A model generated the notes under the pieces. That model ran no database searches. It was not told the DNA's origin and was given only the letters and a program-made list of their open reading frames with translations. This document shows, one piece after another, positions 17,742-25,085 of a stretch of 64,000 nt of DNA; position 1 is the stretch's first letter, and every line of letters starts with the position of its first letter. This DNA is from a virus. The stretch covers positions 1-64,000 of the IMG/VR virus record IMGVR_UViG_3300025929_000003; one strand, 5' to 3'. The position numbers were made by a program, and so were the translations under genes.

Positions 17742-17939
17742 TTATTTTAATTGTTCAAACTCTTTTTTGGGTTCGTTGTACCAGTTAGACCTTTTAGCCA
17801 TAGTCTTATCGAAGTTTTCAAGGCACCCAACAAGATACTCTGCTAAAATGAAATCAGGTGTGCTACTCCCACTCTCTAATGAATATCTGTTTAACAATGC
17901 CGAAAGGGCTATTGTAAATGGCGTTTTAGGATTTATCAT
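17742..17939 (-). CDS. Hypothetical protein, 65 aa
   Basis: Small helical protein (TPFTIALSALLNRYSLES start region). It overlaps the upstream zinc-ribbon gene by 4 nt (ATGA). No domain recognised. The pattern ALLNRYSLESGS recurs in small phage proteins of unknown role. Confidence 0.6.
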   Translation of the reverse strand: MINPKTPFTIALSALLNRYSLESGSSTPDFILAEYLVGCLENFDKTMAKRSNWYNEPKKEFEQLK

Positions 17940-18130
17940 TTGTAAAAAATGTTATTTAAATCGTTGATTATAGGTTCGTCTTTATATTCTTCTTGCAGAT
18001 TTTTTGCCAACTCAGGCTCATTCTTTTCAATACACGGCATACACATCCATTCGGGTTTTAAGGTTCCTATTTCTCCCGTTCTGTGAAGCATAATTTCGTT
18101 TACGCTTTTGTTACACTTTACGCATTTCAT
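17936..18130 (-). CDS. Small zinc-ribbon-like protein, 64 aa
   Basis: MKCVKCNK (C3 and C6) and MCMPCIEK (about C30 and C33) form two CxxC pairs, consistent with one zinc site, followed by an acidic helical tail. It lies 2 nt after the NinB stop. A nucleic-acid-binding role is plausible but not shown. Confidence 0.65.
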   Translation of the reverse strand: MKCVKCNKSVNEIMLHRTGEIGTLKPEWMCMPCIEKNEPELAKNLQEEYKDEPIINDLNNIFYK

Positions 18131-18132
18131 AA

Positions 18133-18600
18133 TTATTTAGTTTTAAAGTTAAGTTCAATATTTTGGTCTGGCAACGGCAACTCTATCATACAGAAATCCC
18201 TTGCGAACATTCGCACGTTTTCGGTAAACTCCATCGCCTCAATGGTATTCATATCCCTTGTGTCCTGTATCGTGTAAGCAATCTCACCGCTTTCTACGTC
18301 GGCTATAGGATGTCCCTCTTTATCCAGCAATGGCTTTTTAGCATACATTGCCTTTAAGGTCATTTTTACGCTCTCTAATGAATTTCCAGTTTCATCTGCT
18401 ATCATTTGTAGGCACATGTGTAAATAGCTATTCTGCGCCAAGCTACGTGGCCTCCTGCGGCTTTTAATCTCCACTGTGACACGACTTCCGTCCTTATAAG
18501 CCAGCATAAGTTCTTTGTAGACGTATGCCTCGTTGATAAAATGCAGAGTGGCGTCGTGGGCGGTGTGGACTATTGTGGCGTCAAATGTTCTTACTGACAT
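18133..18600 (-). CDS. ninB: NinB-family recombination protein
   Basis: 155 residues, near the usual ~140-150 of lambda NinB. The segment VEIKSRRRPRSLAQNSYLHM, followed by LQMIADETG, is the family's basic motif (residues ~45-70): Arg-rich, then the Q-N-x-Y helix that packs in NinB dimers. NinB is a recombination mediator that can replace RecF/O/R functions. It sits with the acidic-tailed protein and zinc-ribbon gene in the minus-strand operon. Start is ATG; its 5' end overlaps the membrane protein stop by 10 nt. Confidence 0.8.
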   Translation of the reverse strand: MSVRTFDATIVHTAHDATLHFINEAYVYKELMLAYKDGSRVTVEIKSRRRPRSLAQNSYLHMCLQMIADETGNSLESVKMTLKAMYAKKPLLDKEGHPIADVESGEIAYTIQDTRDMNTIEAMEFTENVRMFARDFCMIELPLPDQNIELNFKTK

Positions 18601-18974
18601 ACGAAATAGGTAATTATGATTAGCACTAACTGATGAAGAAACTGGTCAATGCCAAACAATGTCCAGTGATAGTACGAAGCGGTGTCTTGAAAAACAGGAA
18701 ACCACTTATTCATTCTTCCTTTCCACACATCAATTAAAAAGTGCGTAATAAACTCGAAAATAACGATCACCAATAGTAAATGTGATGGATACATAAACGG
18801 CATTAATATTACCCATACCATCATAGCATGCACCAATGCGTGGATTGCAATTGGGCGTAGTGGGTAACCAAAATGCTTTGCCTTTAGCATGTATGGGCGT
18901 GAAAGCCACGTATAGTCGGCAAACAGGTGCCCGACGTTTAGGGCGATAAGTATTATCAGTGATTTACTATTCAT
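18591..18974 (-). CDS. DUF3307-like membrane protein
   Basis: 127 residues with about four hydrophobic helices. NVGHLFADYTWLSRP near the N-terminus and FEFITHFLIDVWKGRMNKW and QFLHQ later match DUF3307, a membrane family with conserved His/Asp residues found in bacteria and phages. Function unknown; conserved polar residues within helices hint at metal or lipid chemistry. It overlaps the flanking genes at both ends. Confidence 0.7.
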   Translation of the reverse strand: MNSKSLIILIALNVGHLFADYTWLSRPYMLKAKHFGYPLRPIAIHALVHAMMVWVILMPFMYPSHLLLVIVIFEFITHFLIDVWKGRMNKWFPVFQDTASYYHWTLFGIDQFLHQLVLIIITYFVCQ

Positions 18975-19096
18975 TTTTTCGTATTGGCTTTAATTAATTT
19001 CTCTTTATCCTCGGCAAACACCTTCTCCCGCGCGGCGATGTAAGCGGCTACGGGGTCGGGCTTTGGCGGTGATTTTGGTTTGTTTTTAAACTGCAT
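18971..19096 (-). CDS. Small basic protein, 41 aa
   Basis: Starts MQFKNKPKSPPKPDPVAAY and is then helical and charged. It overlaps the next ATG by 4 nt (ATGA), which supports translation. Its first 49 nt overlap the end of the 67-residue gene in another frame. Function unknown. Confidence 0.5.
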   Translation of the reverse strand: MQFKNKPKSPPKPDPVAAYIAAREKVFAEDKEKLIKANTKK

Positions 19097-19251
19097 AGGT
19101 CTTGAATAAACTCTTTAATATCGGTACACCTATTTTCCAAAACCGTTAAGTCGTCGCCAGTTGGTTTGTTGGTTTTAATGTGCCATGTAATGTTACCTAA
19201 ATACCTATCGTACTTGAAGCGTAACTTTTCAATCTTTTCGTCAGTTGTCAT
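19048..19251 (-). CDS. Hypothetical helical protein, 67 aa
   Basis: Start placed at ATG 19251 (ATGA overlap with the upstream 43-residue gene) rather than further upstream. Two charged helices, TDEKIEKLRFKYDRYLGN and a second ending IKEFIQDLCS. No domain recognised. Confidence 0.6.
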   Translation of the reverse strand: MTTDEKIEKLRFKYDRYLGNITWHIKTNKPTGDDLTVLENRCTDIKEFIQDLCSLKTNQNHRQSPTP

Positions 19252-19379
19252 AATCTCCAAATTAAATACCACTTGCCGTCCGTAACATCTCTCATCACAT
19301 TGATGATGTGAAAGGCGAAGTCGTTCCCGACAAAATCCTTTAGTTCGTCGATGGTTTTGAATGTTGCGTAGTCTATCAT
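19248..19379 (-). CDS. Hypothetical protein, 43 aa
   Basis: MIDYATFKTIDELKDFVGND start; alpha/beta pattern ending GKWYLIWRL. Its stop overlaps the next ATG by 4 nt. It is followed closely upstream by the 50-residue gene. Function unknown. Confidence 0.5.
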   Translation of the reverse strand: MIDYATFKTIDELKDFVGNDFAFHIINVMRDVTDGKWYLIWRL

Positions 19380-19381
19380 GG

Positions 19382-19534
19382 CTAATCGCAGTAAAATAAA
19401 TGCCAGTCTTCAACTATTTCGCCATTGTGATACGACAGAATAGGGTTGATACTGATAATGTCGCCGCAGCGGATGTTTAAGTTGGCCCAGTCGAGCAACT
19501 CTTGCTCACTGGTGAAATGTTTGCTTAGTAACAT
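19382..19534 (-). CDS. Hypothetical protein, 50 aa
   Basis: MLLSKHFTSEQELLDWANLN start, acidic beta-like C-terminus. It is preceded by a good Shine-Dalgarno-like AGGAGGA contributed by the end of the upstream gene, unusual in this genome. Stop lies 2 nt before the next ATG. Confidence 0.55.
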   Translation of the reverse strand: MLLSKHFTSEQELLDWANLNIRCGDIISINPILSYHNGEIVEDWHLFYCD

Positions 19535-19537
19535 TGA

Positions 19538-19696
19538 TTATCCTCCTATGATTTGTGTGGTACCATCGTCGCACAGAATGTACCGTGTGCCATTATCTAC
19601 TTCTTTAATGTAACCATACTTAACGGTTCCGTCAGGGTAATCTAAGGTAACTCTTGTGCCCTCAGTCATTAATGGTTCGTTTTGGTTTTCGTTCAT
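19538..19696 (-). CDS. Small SH3/KOW-like beta protein, 52 aa
   Basis: GTRVTLDYPDGTVKYGYIKE, then GTRYILCDDGTTQIIGG, is a string of short strands with conserved Gly/Asp turns as in KOW or SH3-barrel domains. It ends in TQIIGG, whose codons include an AGGAGG for the next gene. Role unknown. Confidence 0.55.
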   Translation of the reverse strand: MNENQNEPLMTEGTRVTLDYPDGTVKYGYIKEVDNGTRYILCDDGTTQIIGG

Positions 19697-19717
19697 TGTG
19701 CTTTTGTGTTTTATGGG

Positions 19718-20032
19718 TTAAAAAAATCTTTCAATATAGCTTACCACGAATACATTAAATCCGCAGAACTGTAAAGCGAACTCAAAGTGCTCAGGTAGTT
19801 TAATCTTCATTGCACTACAAATCTCCTCAGCGTATCCACGGGGCATCATATGCTCCCTAAACTCGTTGTAAACGTGGGGCATCATGTTATAGTCAACCAC
19901 CAGTGTTATCATTTGCCCCTGAATAGTGATACTCCTGTAGAAGCCGGTTTCAAGGCGACCATACTCTACGCCCCGAATAGCTTCGTATAACTTGTCGGTT
20001 AGTGGTTTGATTTTTACTTTTTCTTCATTCAT
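19718..20032 (-). CDS. Hypothetical protein, 104 aa
   Basis: Mixed alpha/beta protein: N-terminal charged helix, central strands (YRSITIQGQMITLVVDYN) and a C-terminal hydrophobic end. No known family recognised. It is separated from the HNH gene upstream by 17 nt, and its own ATG has an A-rich leader. Confidence 0.65.
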   Translation of the reverse strand: MNEEKVKIKPLTDKLYEAIRGVEYGRLETGFYRSITIQGQMITLVVDYNMMPHVYNEFREHMMPRGYAEEICSAMKIKLPEHFEFALQFCGFNVFVVSYIERFF

Positions 20033-20049
20033 CGTATTTTGGGTTTATG

Positions 20050-20703
20050 TTATTGAATATCTCTATAGGTTTTCCCTGTTACAATACCCTTTACACACGT
20101 ATTGTTAATGCCAATCATACCGGCAACTATGGTATAAGTATGACCTAAAGAATAAAGGGTTCTTATTTTTTTTACCGTTTCATCTGAAAGTTTTCTTTGC
20201 GAAACTTGGGGGCAATACACTTGCCTTCGGTCATTCTTTTCTTTTATGGCTAATAAGGCAGCTTCTTTAGAAAATAAATCCTTTCGCATCCAAACTATGT
20301 CCCTTCTTTTTTGAGTAAACTCAAACAATCGTTTTCTTGAAGAACACTCATGTATTATTTCAGCATCAAAGTTCAAAACAACATACTCAGTAGGGACGTG
20401 TCCAAGATTATTTTCCTGTGCGTGTTTAATATTTTCATCCCCCGTACACCACTCTAAATTCTCCACACGATTATCGGTTTTGATGCCGTTTTTGTGGTTT
20501 ACCTGCGGCTTATTCTCGGGGTTAGGGATGAATGCGGTGGCAACCAATCTGTGAACAGAATAAGAACCAATATTTCCAAGAGTGATTTTATAATATCCCT
20601 TGTTTGATATGCTCGGTATCCTAACCGTCCCTTTTTTTGAGTTTAAAACTGTACCTGTGTCAGTTATTATGTAATGGCTATTATTTATTTTTCGTTTGTT
20701 CAT
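20050..20703 (-). CDS. HNH homing-type endonuclease
   Basis: 217 residues. The N-terminal ~50 residues contain a NUMOD4-like beta element. The HNH core reads [15 protein letters not shown] then [12 protein letters not shown] (about 75-105), with the active His in QVNH. A C-terminal HTH-like region ([16 protein letters not shown] and [13 protein letters not shown], about 170-215) probably gives DNA specificity. The same core occurs at 34.2 and 47.2 kb. It lies between the RepL-like gene and the next operon gene, as a free-standing mobile endonuclease would. Confidence 0.88.
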   Translation of the reverse strand: MNKRKINNSHYIITDTGTVLNSKKGTVRIPSISNKGYYKITLGNIGSYSVHRLVATAFIPNPENKPQVNHKNGIKTDNRVENLEWCTGDENIKHAQENNLGHVPTEYVVLNFDAEIIHECSSRKRLFEFTQKRRDIVWMRKDLFSKEAALLAIKEKNDRRQVYCPQVSQRKLSDETVKKIRTLYSLGHTYTIVAGMIGINNTCVKGIVTGKTYRDIQ

Positions 20704-21251
20704 TACTTCTTCTCTAAAATACCTGTTAACTTCTTATCAAAATATACCCTGAAATTACTATCGCCATTGTTGTCAAACGTTAACTGCGCGATAATCTTCC
20801 TTATTCTATCCTTATCGTTCCCCTTGAAGAAGAACTTAGGATGAACCATAAACGTTGCCTTGGTGGGTTTGCAAATTAGCAGACCCGCCTTATTCAATTC
20901 GCCCCACGCCTGTTTAACTGTTTGGTCGGCATACCTTACACGCTCATTAGTTATTTTGCTGATAAACTCATTAAAAATCTTTCTTGAACCAGCCGTATGA
21001 TAAACAATATTCGTATCAGTCATTTCCTCAGTCAGCCAGTCCATCAAATTCCTTGCACACGGGCTTAATCCAGCCAAAAGGTATAAACAGTTATGGAAGC
21101 GCTTAGTATGGCTTAAAACAACCACCTCCTCATGCTCACCAGGCAACCTCATCTCCATTCCGCCATCTTCTTTTATTACCCATCCAGCATAGTAATTGAT
21201 TATCAACGGTACGTTTTTATTATTCATCAGTATATTAGTTTTATAAACCAT
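20703..21251 (-). CDS. RepL-like replication initiator
   Basis: 182 residues. The C-terminal half carries a winged-helix pattern: a recognition-helix region [20 protein letters not shown] (about 115-134), then a wing ending in [16 protein letters not shown]. The MV(N/H)P..FFKG stretch is characteristic of RepL-type plasmid initiators. It is the first gene of the minus-strand replication region and faces an iteron/dyad-rich 600-nt control region, so it may both initiate replication and repress itself. An alternative is a generic winged-helix transcription factor. ATG start at 21251. Confidence 0.65.
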   Translation of the reverse strand: MVYKTNILMNNKNVPLIINYYAGWVIKEDGGMEMRLPGEHEEVVVLSHTKRFHNCLYLLAGLSPCARNLMDWLTEEMTDTNIVYHTAGSRKIFNEFISKITNERVRYADQTVKQAWGELNKAGLLICKPTKATFMVHPKFFFKGNDKDRIRKIIAQLTFDNNGDSNFRVYFDKKLTGILEKK

Positions 21252-21293
21252 TAGTATCTACACAACAAACTTACGGTATATTTATTAAACTAC

Positions 21294-21301
21294 CAAATAT
21301 A
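21294..21301 (-). promoter_or_regulatory. Promoter -7 box for the RepL-like operon
   Basis: TATATTTG on the minus strand, 43 nt before the RepL-like ATG. No TTG sits at the ideal distance; the GATACT dyads occupy the region where the -33 element and upstream sequences would lie, suggesting regulated use. Confidence 0.55.
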
Positions 21302-21311
21302 TATTTAAAAA

Positions 21312-21380
21312 GATACTAACTACTATTTGAGTATACCTACACGATACTGGTCAGTATTGTCCAGAGATACTGAAAAGTAT
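21312..21380. repeat. GATACT / AGTAT dyads, operator or iteron array
   Basis: GATACT at 21312, 21343 and 21366 and AGTAT at 21330, 21353 and 21376. Two of these pairs form the near-identical 14-bp dyads ATACTGGTCAGTAT (21344-21357) and ATACTGAAAAGTAT (21367-21380), 23 bp apart, about two helical turns. Further half-sites lie at 21253 (AGTATC) and 21438 (AGTAT). They probably bind the RepL-like protein or the winged-helix protein encoded at 21857. Confidence 0.7.
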
Positions 21381-21787
21381 TTAAACTACTGATTATCAAT
21401 AATAGTTGTCCCTATAGACATTTTATTTATTTTAAAGAGTATACGCCTCAAGTCCATTTATCAAAAAATTTTATTATACCGTTTTTTAAACCACTGTTTT
21501 AGCATTATGTAGCGGAAGTGATGCAGTAACCGCCCAAAAGACGGGGGTGGGTCTTCCGGTTTTAAATCACGTTTACTCAAGGCGGGTACCCTCGGATAAA
21601 AAGTATTTCTCACCAGCGGCAAGCAGACCGGCAGAGACGCAACCAACACGCACACGCGCAAAGCTGTTTAGGCAATAGACGCTAAGCAGAGGGGCACAGC
21701 AAGGCTTATCAACCAACCTATACGCACAACCCATTTGCAAAAGCGGATAGTATTACGTTGCTTTGTATCGCACTACGACAAGCACTC

Positions 21788-21817
21788 TTGCAAAATACCT
21801 TTTTTAAGTTACATTTG
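21788..21817 (+). promoter_or_regulatory. Promoter for the early plus-strand operon
   Basis: TTG (21788-21790), N19, TACATTTG (21810-21817), consensus Bacteroidota spacing. Predicted start about 21825, some 30 nt before ATG 21857. Confidence 0.75.
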
Positions 21818-21856
21818 ATTTAAGGCTTGTTTTAGGCGATTTAAGACACTTTGTTT

Positions 21857-22294
21857 ATGGGACAACACCAAGTATTAGATTTTCAAGAAGATTTAATAGA
21901 CGAGGAATACAGGGCTCAGGGGGTAGTAACACTTGCCAATGGGACTGTTATGTCGCTTCATACATTGCTCATAATTACAAGTAAGCTAATCGGAACACCT
22001 CCAAGCAAGATCAATAAGCATATACCACCCGTAAAGAGTATAAGGGGTAGAACATGCTTTCAATTGTTGATAACGGTTAATTGCCGTCCTAACTGTACGG
22101 CTAACAAGCTAAAGAACTATGTGGGGAGTGATAGTAGGGTAATCAACAAGGTTATTGATCGGTTGTTATTATTAGGGTTTATCCAACACACGAGGCGACC
22201 GCGCAAGATGCCTATTGGTGCCTTTGTGATTGACGATACGTATAGGATAACCTCTAAAGGCCGTAGTGTATTACGCAAGATAACAGGCATGTAA
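21857..22294 (+). CDS. Winged-helix protein, 145 aa, first early gene
   Basis: Start at ATG 21857; a TTG two codons earlier is less likely. The middle and C-terminus (about 70-145) have the MarR-like winged-helix order: helices around CRPNCTANKLKNYVGSDSRV, recognition segment VINKVIDRLLLLGFIQ, then an Arg-rich wing (HTRRPRKMPIG) and a closing ITSKGRSVLRKI. It is divergent from the RepL-like gene across the dyad-rich region and is a candidate early regulator. DNA-binding role inferred. Confidence 0.75.
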   Translation: MGQHQVLDFQEDLIDEEYRAQGVVTLANGTVMSLHTLLIITSKLIGTPPSKINKHIPPVKSIRGRTCFQLLITVNCRPNCTANKLKNYVGSDSRVINKVIDRLLLLGFIQHTRRPRKMPIGAFVIDDTYRITSKGRSVLRKITGM

Positions 22295-22366
22295 CCTGGT
22301 TTTCACATTATTGCAACAAACACAAGTACGATTTTCACCTTGATTATCAGCGTGTTATAAACTTTG

Positions 22367-22397
22367 TTGCATTATTTGCATTATTTTGTTGCATAAT
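22367..22397 (+). repeat. Short direct repeats before the 126-residue gene
   Basis: TTGCATTAT at 22367 and 22376 and TTGCATAAT at 22389, with an inverted copy (TTATTGCAACAAA) near 22308. They sit just upstream of the ATG at 22422, around an imperfect promoter box TATAGTTTG (22403-22411). Possible operator. Confidence 0.5.
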
Positions 22398-22421
22398 TAA
22401 AATATAGTTTGCACCTTTGTT

Positions 22422-22802
22422 ATGTCGGAAGCAATAAGGCTAACGATTAAAAACATTCTCAAGATGAAAAAGCTAACCAAACAAGACGTACAAATTGAAG
22501 TAATTGCCGACTATGATACAATACCGGTTCGTGGCAATGCTATTGATAGCGGTGACGCTGAATACGATAAAGAAGTAGAGGACAAGATTATTAACGCCAT
22601 TGATAATGGTGATGTATGGGCATGGGCAAGTGTAGAAGTAAAGGCCACTTACAAGGGTTTAACCGCTTCAACTTATTTAGGATGCTGTTCTTATGCCAGT
22701 GAAGAAGATTTCAAGTCAGACGGTTATTATGCGGATATGGTTAGCGAGGTTATAGAAGACCTGAATAGCCAGTTAAACGAACTGATTGAAGAACACGCAT
22801 AA
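22422..22802 (+). CDS. Hypothetical protein, 126 aa
   Basis: A basic helical N-terminus (about 1-25) is followed by an acidic alpha/beta region with GDVWAWASVEVKATYKG and a Cys pair (LGCCSY), and an acidic C-terminal helix. No family recognised. ATG start with repeats directly upstream suggests it begins a transcript. Confidence 0.65.
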   Translation: MSEAIRLTIKNILKMKKLTKQDVQIEVIADYDTIPVRGNAIDSGDAEYDKEVEDKIINAIDNGDVWAWASVEVKATYKGLTASTYLGCCSYASEEDFKSDGYYADMVSEVIEDLNSQLNELIEEHA

Positions 22803-22850
22803 CGCAGTTATTTACCACCAGCCAAATACGACACTTTAATAATTACGACA

Positions 22851-23120
22851 ATGTTTAACGATATAAATTTCAACAAAGCTAAAGCGCACGAAGCAAATAA
22901 CCAATGGTTTGAGGCTGCGCAGCTATGGCGTACAATGGGACGCAACGATGATTTTAACGCCTGTATGCTGTTACATAACGCTGTAAGCGCTGGCGATACC
23001 TATCGCAATAGGGTTGCTAACGAATTGGGAACAGAGCCCGACAAAGCAGAAAACCCGCATAAATGGGTAAAATGGTATGACGGAATGACTAAGATATACA
23101 ACGAGGTATTCAAGAAATAA
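22851..23120 (+). CDS. Hypothetical protein, 89 aa
   Basis: Starts at the first ATG after a 48-nt gap with the leader ATTACGACA, also found before the next gene at 23163, so the two leaders appear duplicated. Helical with TPR-like residues (EANNQWFEAAQLWRTMGR). Unknown function. Confidence 0.6.
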   Translation: MFNDINFNKAKAHEANNQWFEAAQLWRTMGRNDDFNACMLLHNAVSAGDTYRNRVANELGTEPDKAENPHKWVKWYDGMTKIYNEVFKK

Positions 23121-23162
23121 CCAACAAGCCAAAATATTCACGAACTTCATAATTACGACAAA

Positions 23163-23507
23163 ATGAAAATAGAATTATTAACTCCCGAACAACACGATCA
23201 ATTATTAAACATACATAATTCATTCCCTGAATTAACCTTAGAAAATAAAGGCTATGAGGGCATCAATAGGCGCGAATTAAGTGACGAAGCAAAGGAAGCT
23301 GATAAGCAAGTTAATGCCATTTTAAAAGCTAACGTTTGCGGGTTTAGCTCATTCCAAAACTTCTGCCACACTAAAGACGGAGATATACGTATTCGTTTAC
23401 AATACAATTGGGGTGCCGAAGATAATACCATGCCGTTTACAGGTGTTGGATATGTGTTACTATCTGAATTATTAAACGGATTTAACGAAACTACTATTAA
23501 ATCTTAA
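23163..23507 (+). CDS. Hypothetical protein, 114 aa
   Basis: MKIELLTPEQHDQLLNIHNS start, Asp/Glu/Lys-rich helix, then a beta-rich end (DGDIRIRLQYNWGAED). The ORF is preceded by AATTACGACAAA as at 22851. No recognised domain. Confidence 0.6.
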   Translation: MKIELLTPEQHDQLLNIHNSFPELTLENKGYEGINRRELSDEAKEADKQVNAILKANVCGFSSFQNFCHTKDGDIRIRLQYNWGAEDNTMPFTGVGYVLLSELLNGFNETTIKS

Positions 23508-23511
23508 TACC

Positions 23512-23760
23512 ATGTCAAAAGCTACAGAATATTACGAAAAACGTGTTAATAATATCAACACGATTAACGAGTGGATTTTAAAAGAAGGCTACGAAATTCA
23601 CACTAACAGGGAGGGCGTTTTAACCTGCTTAGGCTTATACAAGCCAGCACCCACAAAGAACGATATACCCGAGTTTTTAAAGTACCTTAAACGTGGAGCA
23701 CCCGCCGAGATAAATAATTACGTACAGGGCATGTATGATGCCTTAAACCTTTGCAAATAA
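23512..23760 (+). CDS. Hypothetical protein, 82 aa
   Basis: Follows the previous stop by 4 nt. N-terminal helix (YYEKRVNNINTINEW) and a compact C-terminus (PAEINNYVQGMYDALNLC). Unknown. Confidence 0.6.
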   Translation: MSKATEYYEKRVNNINTINEWILKEGYEIHTNREGVLTCLGLYKPAPTKNDIPEFLKYLKRGAPAEINNYVQGMYDALNLCK

Positions 23761-23767
23761 TATTACC

Positions 23768-23992
23768 ATGATAACCACCATCAACAATAGCCACAGGATA
23801 TTTTTAATATCAGGCGACCAAAATACAAGCTATGTATGTAATTTGGAAGATGTAGAAAGGATTGTTTTATCCTTTGATGACTTATCATCTGTAAAGTTTC
23901 AACACCGTTGGAACGGCTATTTTAAACACTGTTCTAAAAAATCAGTTATTGACATGCTTAAATCAATGAACCTTAATTATAAATTCTTATAA
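23768..23992 (+). CDS. Hypothetical protein, 74 aa
   Basis: Alpha/beta pattern with strands around RIFLISGDQNTSYVCNLEDV and a short helical end. Operon-like 7-nt spacing to the previous gene and 2 nt to the next tiny frame. No family recognised. Confidence 0.6.
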   Translation: MITTINNSHRIFLISGDQNTSYVCNLEDVERIVLSFDDLSSVKFQHRWNGYFKHCSKKSVIDMLKSMNLNYKFL

Positions 23993-23994
23993 CC

Positions 23995-24051
23995 ATGCAA
24001 ACCCTAAAACGCATCCTTGCAGCCCTTAGCCGATTTGCTAACAACTGCTAA
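23995..24051 (+). CDS. Tiny peptide frame, 18 aa
   Basis: MQTLKRILAALSRFANNC, a cationic amphipathic helix. It has an ATG 2 nt after the previous stop and ends just before the structured non-coding region. Translation is uncertain; it may be a leader peptide. Confidence 0.3.
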   Translation: MQTLKRILAALSRFANNC

Positions 24052-24059
24052 AGAGAACC

Positions 24060-24690
24060 ATAACCCTAACAACCCATAGCCAGCAACGGCATGGGTTTAA
24101 GGAGGTACAAAGCAAGCCGTAACTAAAGGCAATAGGTTATGTAAAAGAGTAAACAACGCATGGTAAGCCCAGCAACGTAAACCCCAAGATGCCTAAAGCG
24201 CATAGCCTATCAAACGGCATGCGCTTTAGGCAGTAGAAGCCCACAAGGTTTTTAGGCATCGCTGAAATTGCCTTAACGTTCAGCAAGGTTAACCCCGTAT
24301 TAGCCGAGGGGACAGGCTAAAGGTCAAGCAAGATAGACCAAATTATCAAGCGTACTAAAGAAACGATATTCTTTCGCATTGCCGTAATTGCGTAACGGTA
24401 AGGTTAGCAAGTGATACCAAAAACTTGACGGTCGGGCAAACCGAATTTAACCCGCGTAGATACCTAAATTCCGCATAGCGGTGTATCCATCGAATAACTC
24501 TAAGGCTTGAAATAGTGCCACGAGCAAAATAAAACGTAGCAAAGTGTGTACTTTGCCTGACGAGTTGAAAACAACGAAACGTAAAAACAGCGGATAGGGT
24601 GTAAGCTGTATAAATAAGCCGACCTAAAGGCTATAAAGGTGCATGAGCCGTAGAATGGTGACTACCTATCCCATTTATTAAACTTAAAAA
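24060..24690 (+). ncRNA. Large gene-free structured region, candidate ncRNA of ~630 nt
   Basis: There is no credible reading frame on either strand. The sequence holds many perfect hairpins. Examples: AACCCAT (24071) / ATGGGTT (24091); GCCTAAAGCGCAT (24191-24203) / ATGCGCTTTAGGC (24219-24231); GCTGAA (24261) / TTCAGC (24279); TAGCC (24301) / GGCTA (24315); GGTC / GACC (24322-24339); GATAC-CCGC / GCGG-GTATC (24459-24487); GCAAAGT / ACTTTGC with a GTGT loop (24539-24556). GGATAGG (24592) can pair with CCTATCC (24665). Size and density recall phage-borne giant RNAs such as GOLLD or ROOL, but I cannot match a consensus. It is flanked by small plus-strand genes. Confidence 0.7.
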
Positions 24691-24699
24691 TCAAACGTT

Positions 24700-24852
24700 A
24701 TGAAATACTTTTTAATTCGGCTTACATACGGTCGCTGGGCTTCGGTATATGCATACAATTCTGATGATGCTATAATTGCATACCACCTACTGTTTGATAA
24801 GACCGACAAAGAAGATGTTTTATCGGCCTATGCGCCACTTATACAACCATAG
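24700..24852 (+). CDS. Hypothetical protein, 50 aa
   Basis: First gene after the structured region. MKYFLIRLTYGRWASVYAYN then SDDAIIAYHLL resembles small phage proteins with a strand-helix pattern. Function unknown; A-rich leader AAAATCAAACGTT. Confidence 0.55.
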   Translation: MKYFLIRLTYGRWASVYAYNSDDAIIAYHLLFDKTDKEDVLSAYAPLIQP

Positions 24853-24912
24853 CCAGCATACTCACGCTAAAGAGATAATAATCGCTCACAGAGCCTTAAA
24901 AATAGCCTAAAG

Positions 24913-25083
24913 ATGAAAACAGATAAATATTACAAAGCGGTATGTATAGAAAAAACCGCTAAAGAGTTTGGTCAAATATTAGGACAAACAAAAACAGGCA
25001 ATAAAAAAGGATTAAGTAAAGAAGATTTTGCCGAGGCTATGAATAATAGCACAGTTTACTCATTTGAAATTATAGAGTTTTAG
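24913..25083 (+). CDS. Hypothetical protein, 56 aa
   Basis: Lys-rich protein starting MKTDKYYKAVCIEKTAKEFG, with an acidic helix and a hydrophobic strand end (YSFEIIEF). Stop lies 2 nt before the next ATG. Unknown. Confidence 0.55.
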   Translation: MKTDKYYKAVCIEKTAKEFGQILGQTKTGNKKGLSKEDFAEAMNNSTVYSFEIIEF

Positions 25084-25085
25084 TT

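Larger units (their letters stand above)
21252..21856. other. Gene-free divergent control region, possible origin
   Basis: About 600 nt between the RepL-like gene (minus) and the first early gene (plus). The left 200 nt are AT-rich with GATACT/AGTATC dyads and a minus-strand promoter box. The right part (about 21490-21720) is more GC-rich with hairpin potential, such as CCGCCC (21530-21535) / GGGTGG (21545-21550) inside GGAAG (21514-21518) / CTTCC (21553-21557). A plus-strand promoter closes it. The single 66-codon frame here looks non-coding. Confidence 0.55.

Noticed and set aside
21461-21661. 66-codon minus-strand frame in the control region
   Set aside because: Composition is unlike other genes here and it lies across hairpin-rich sequence with no promoter or coupled neighbour.
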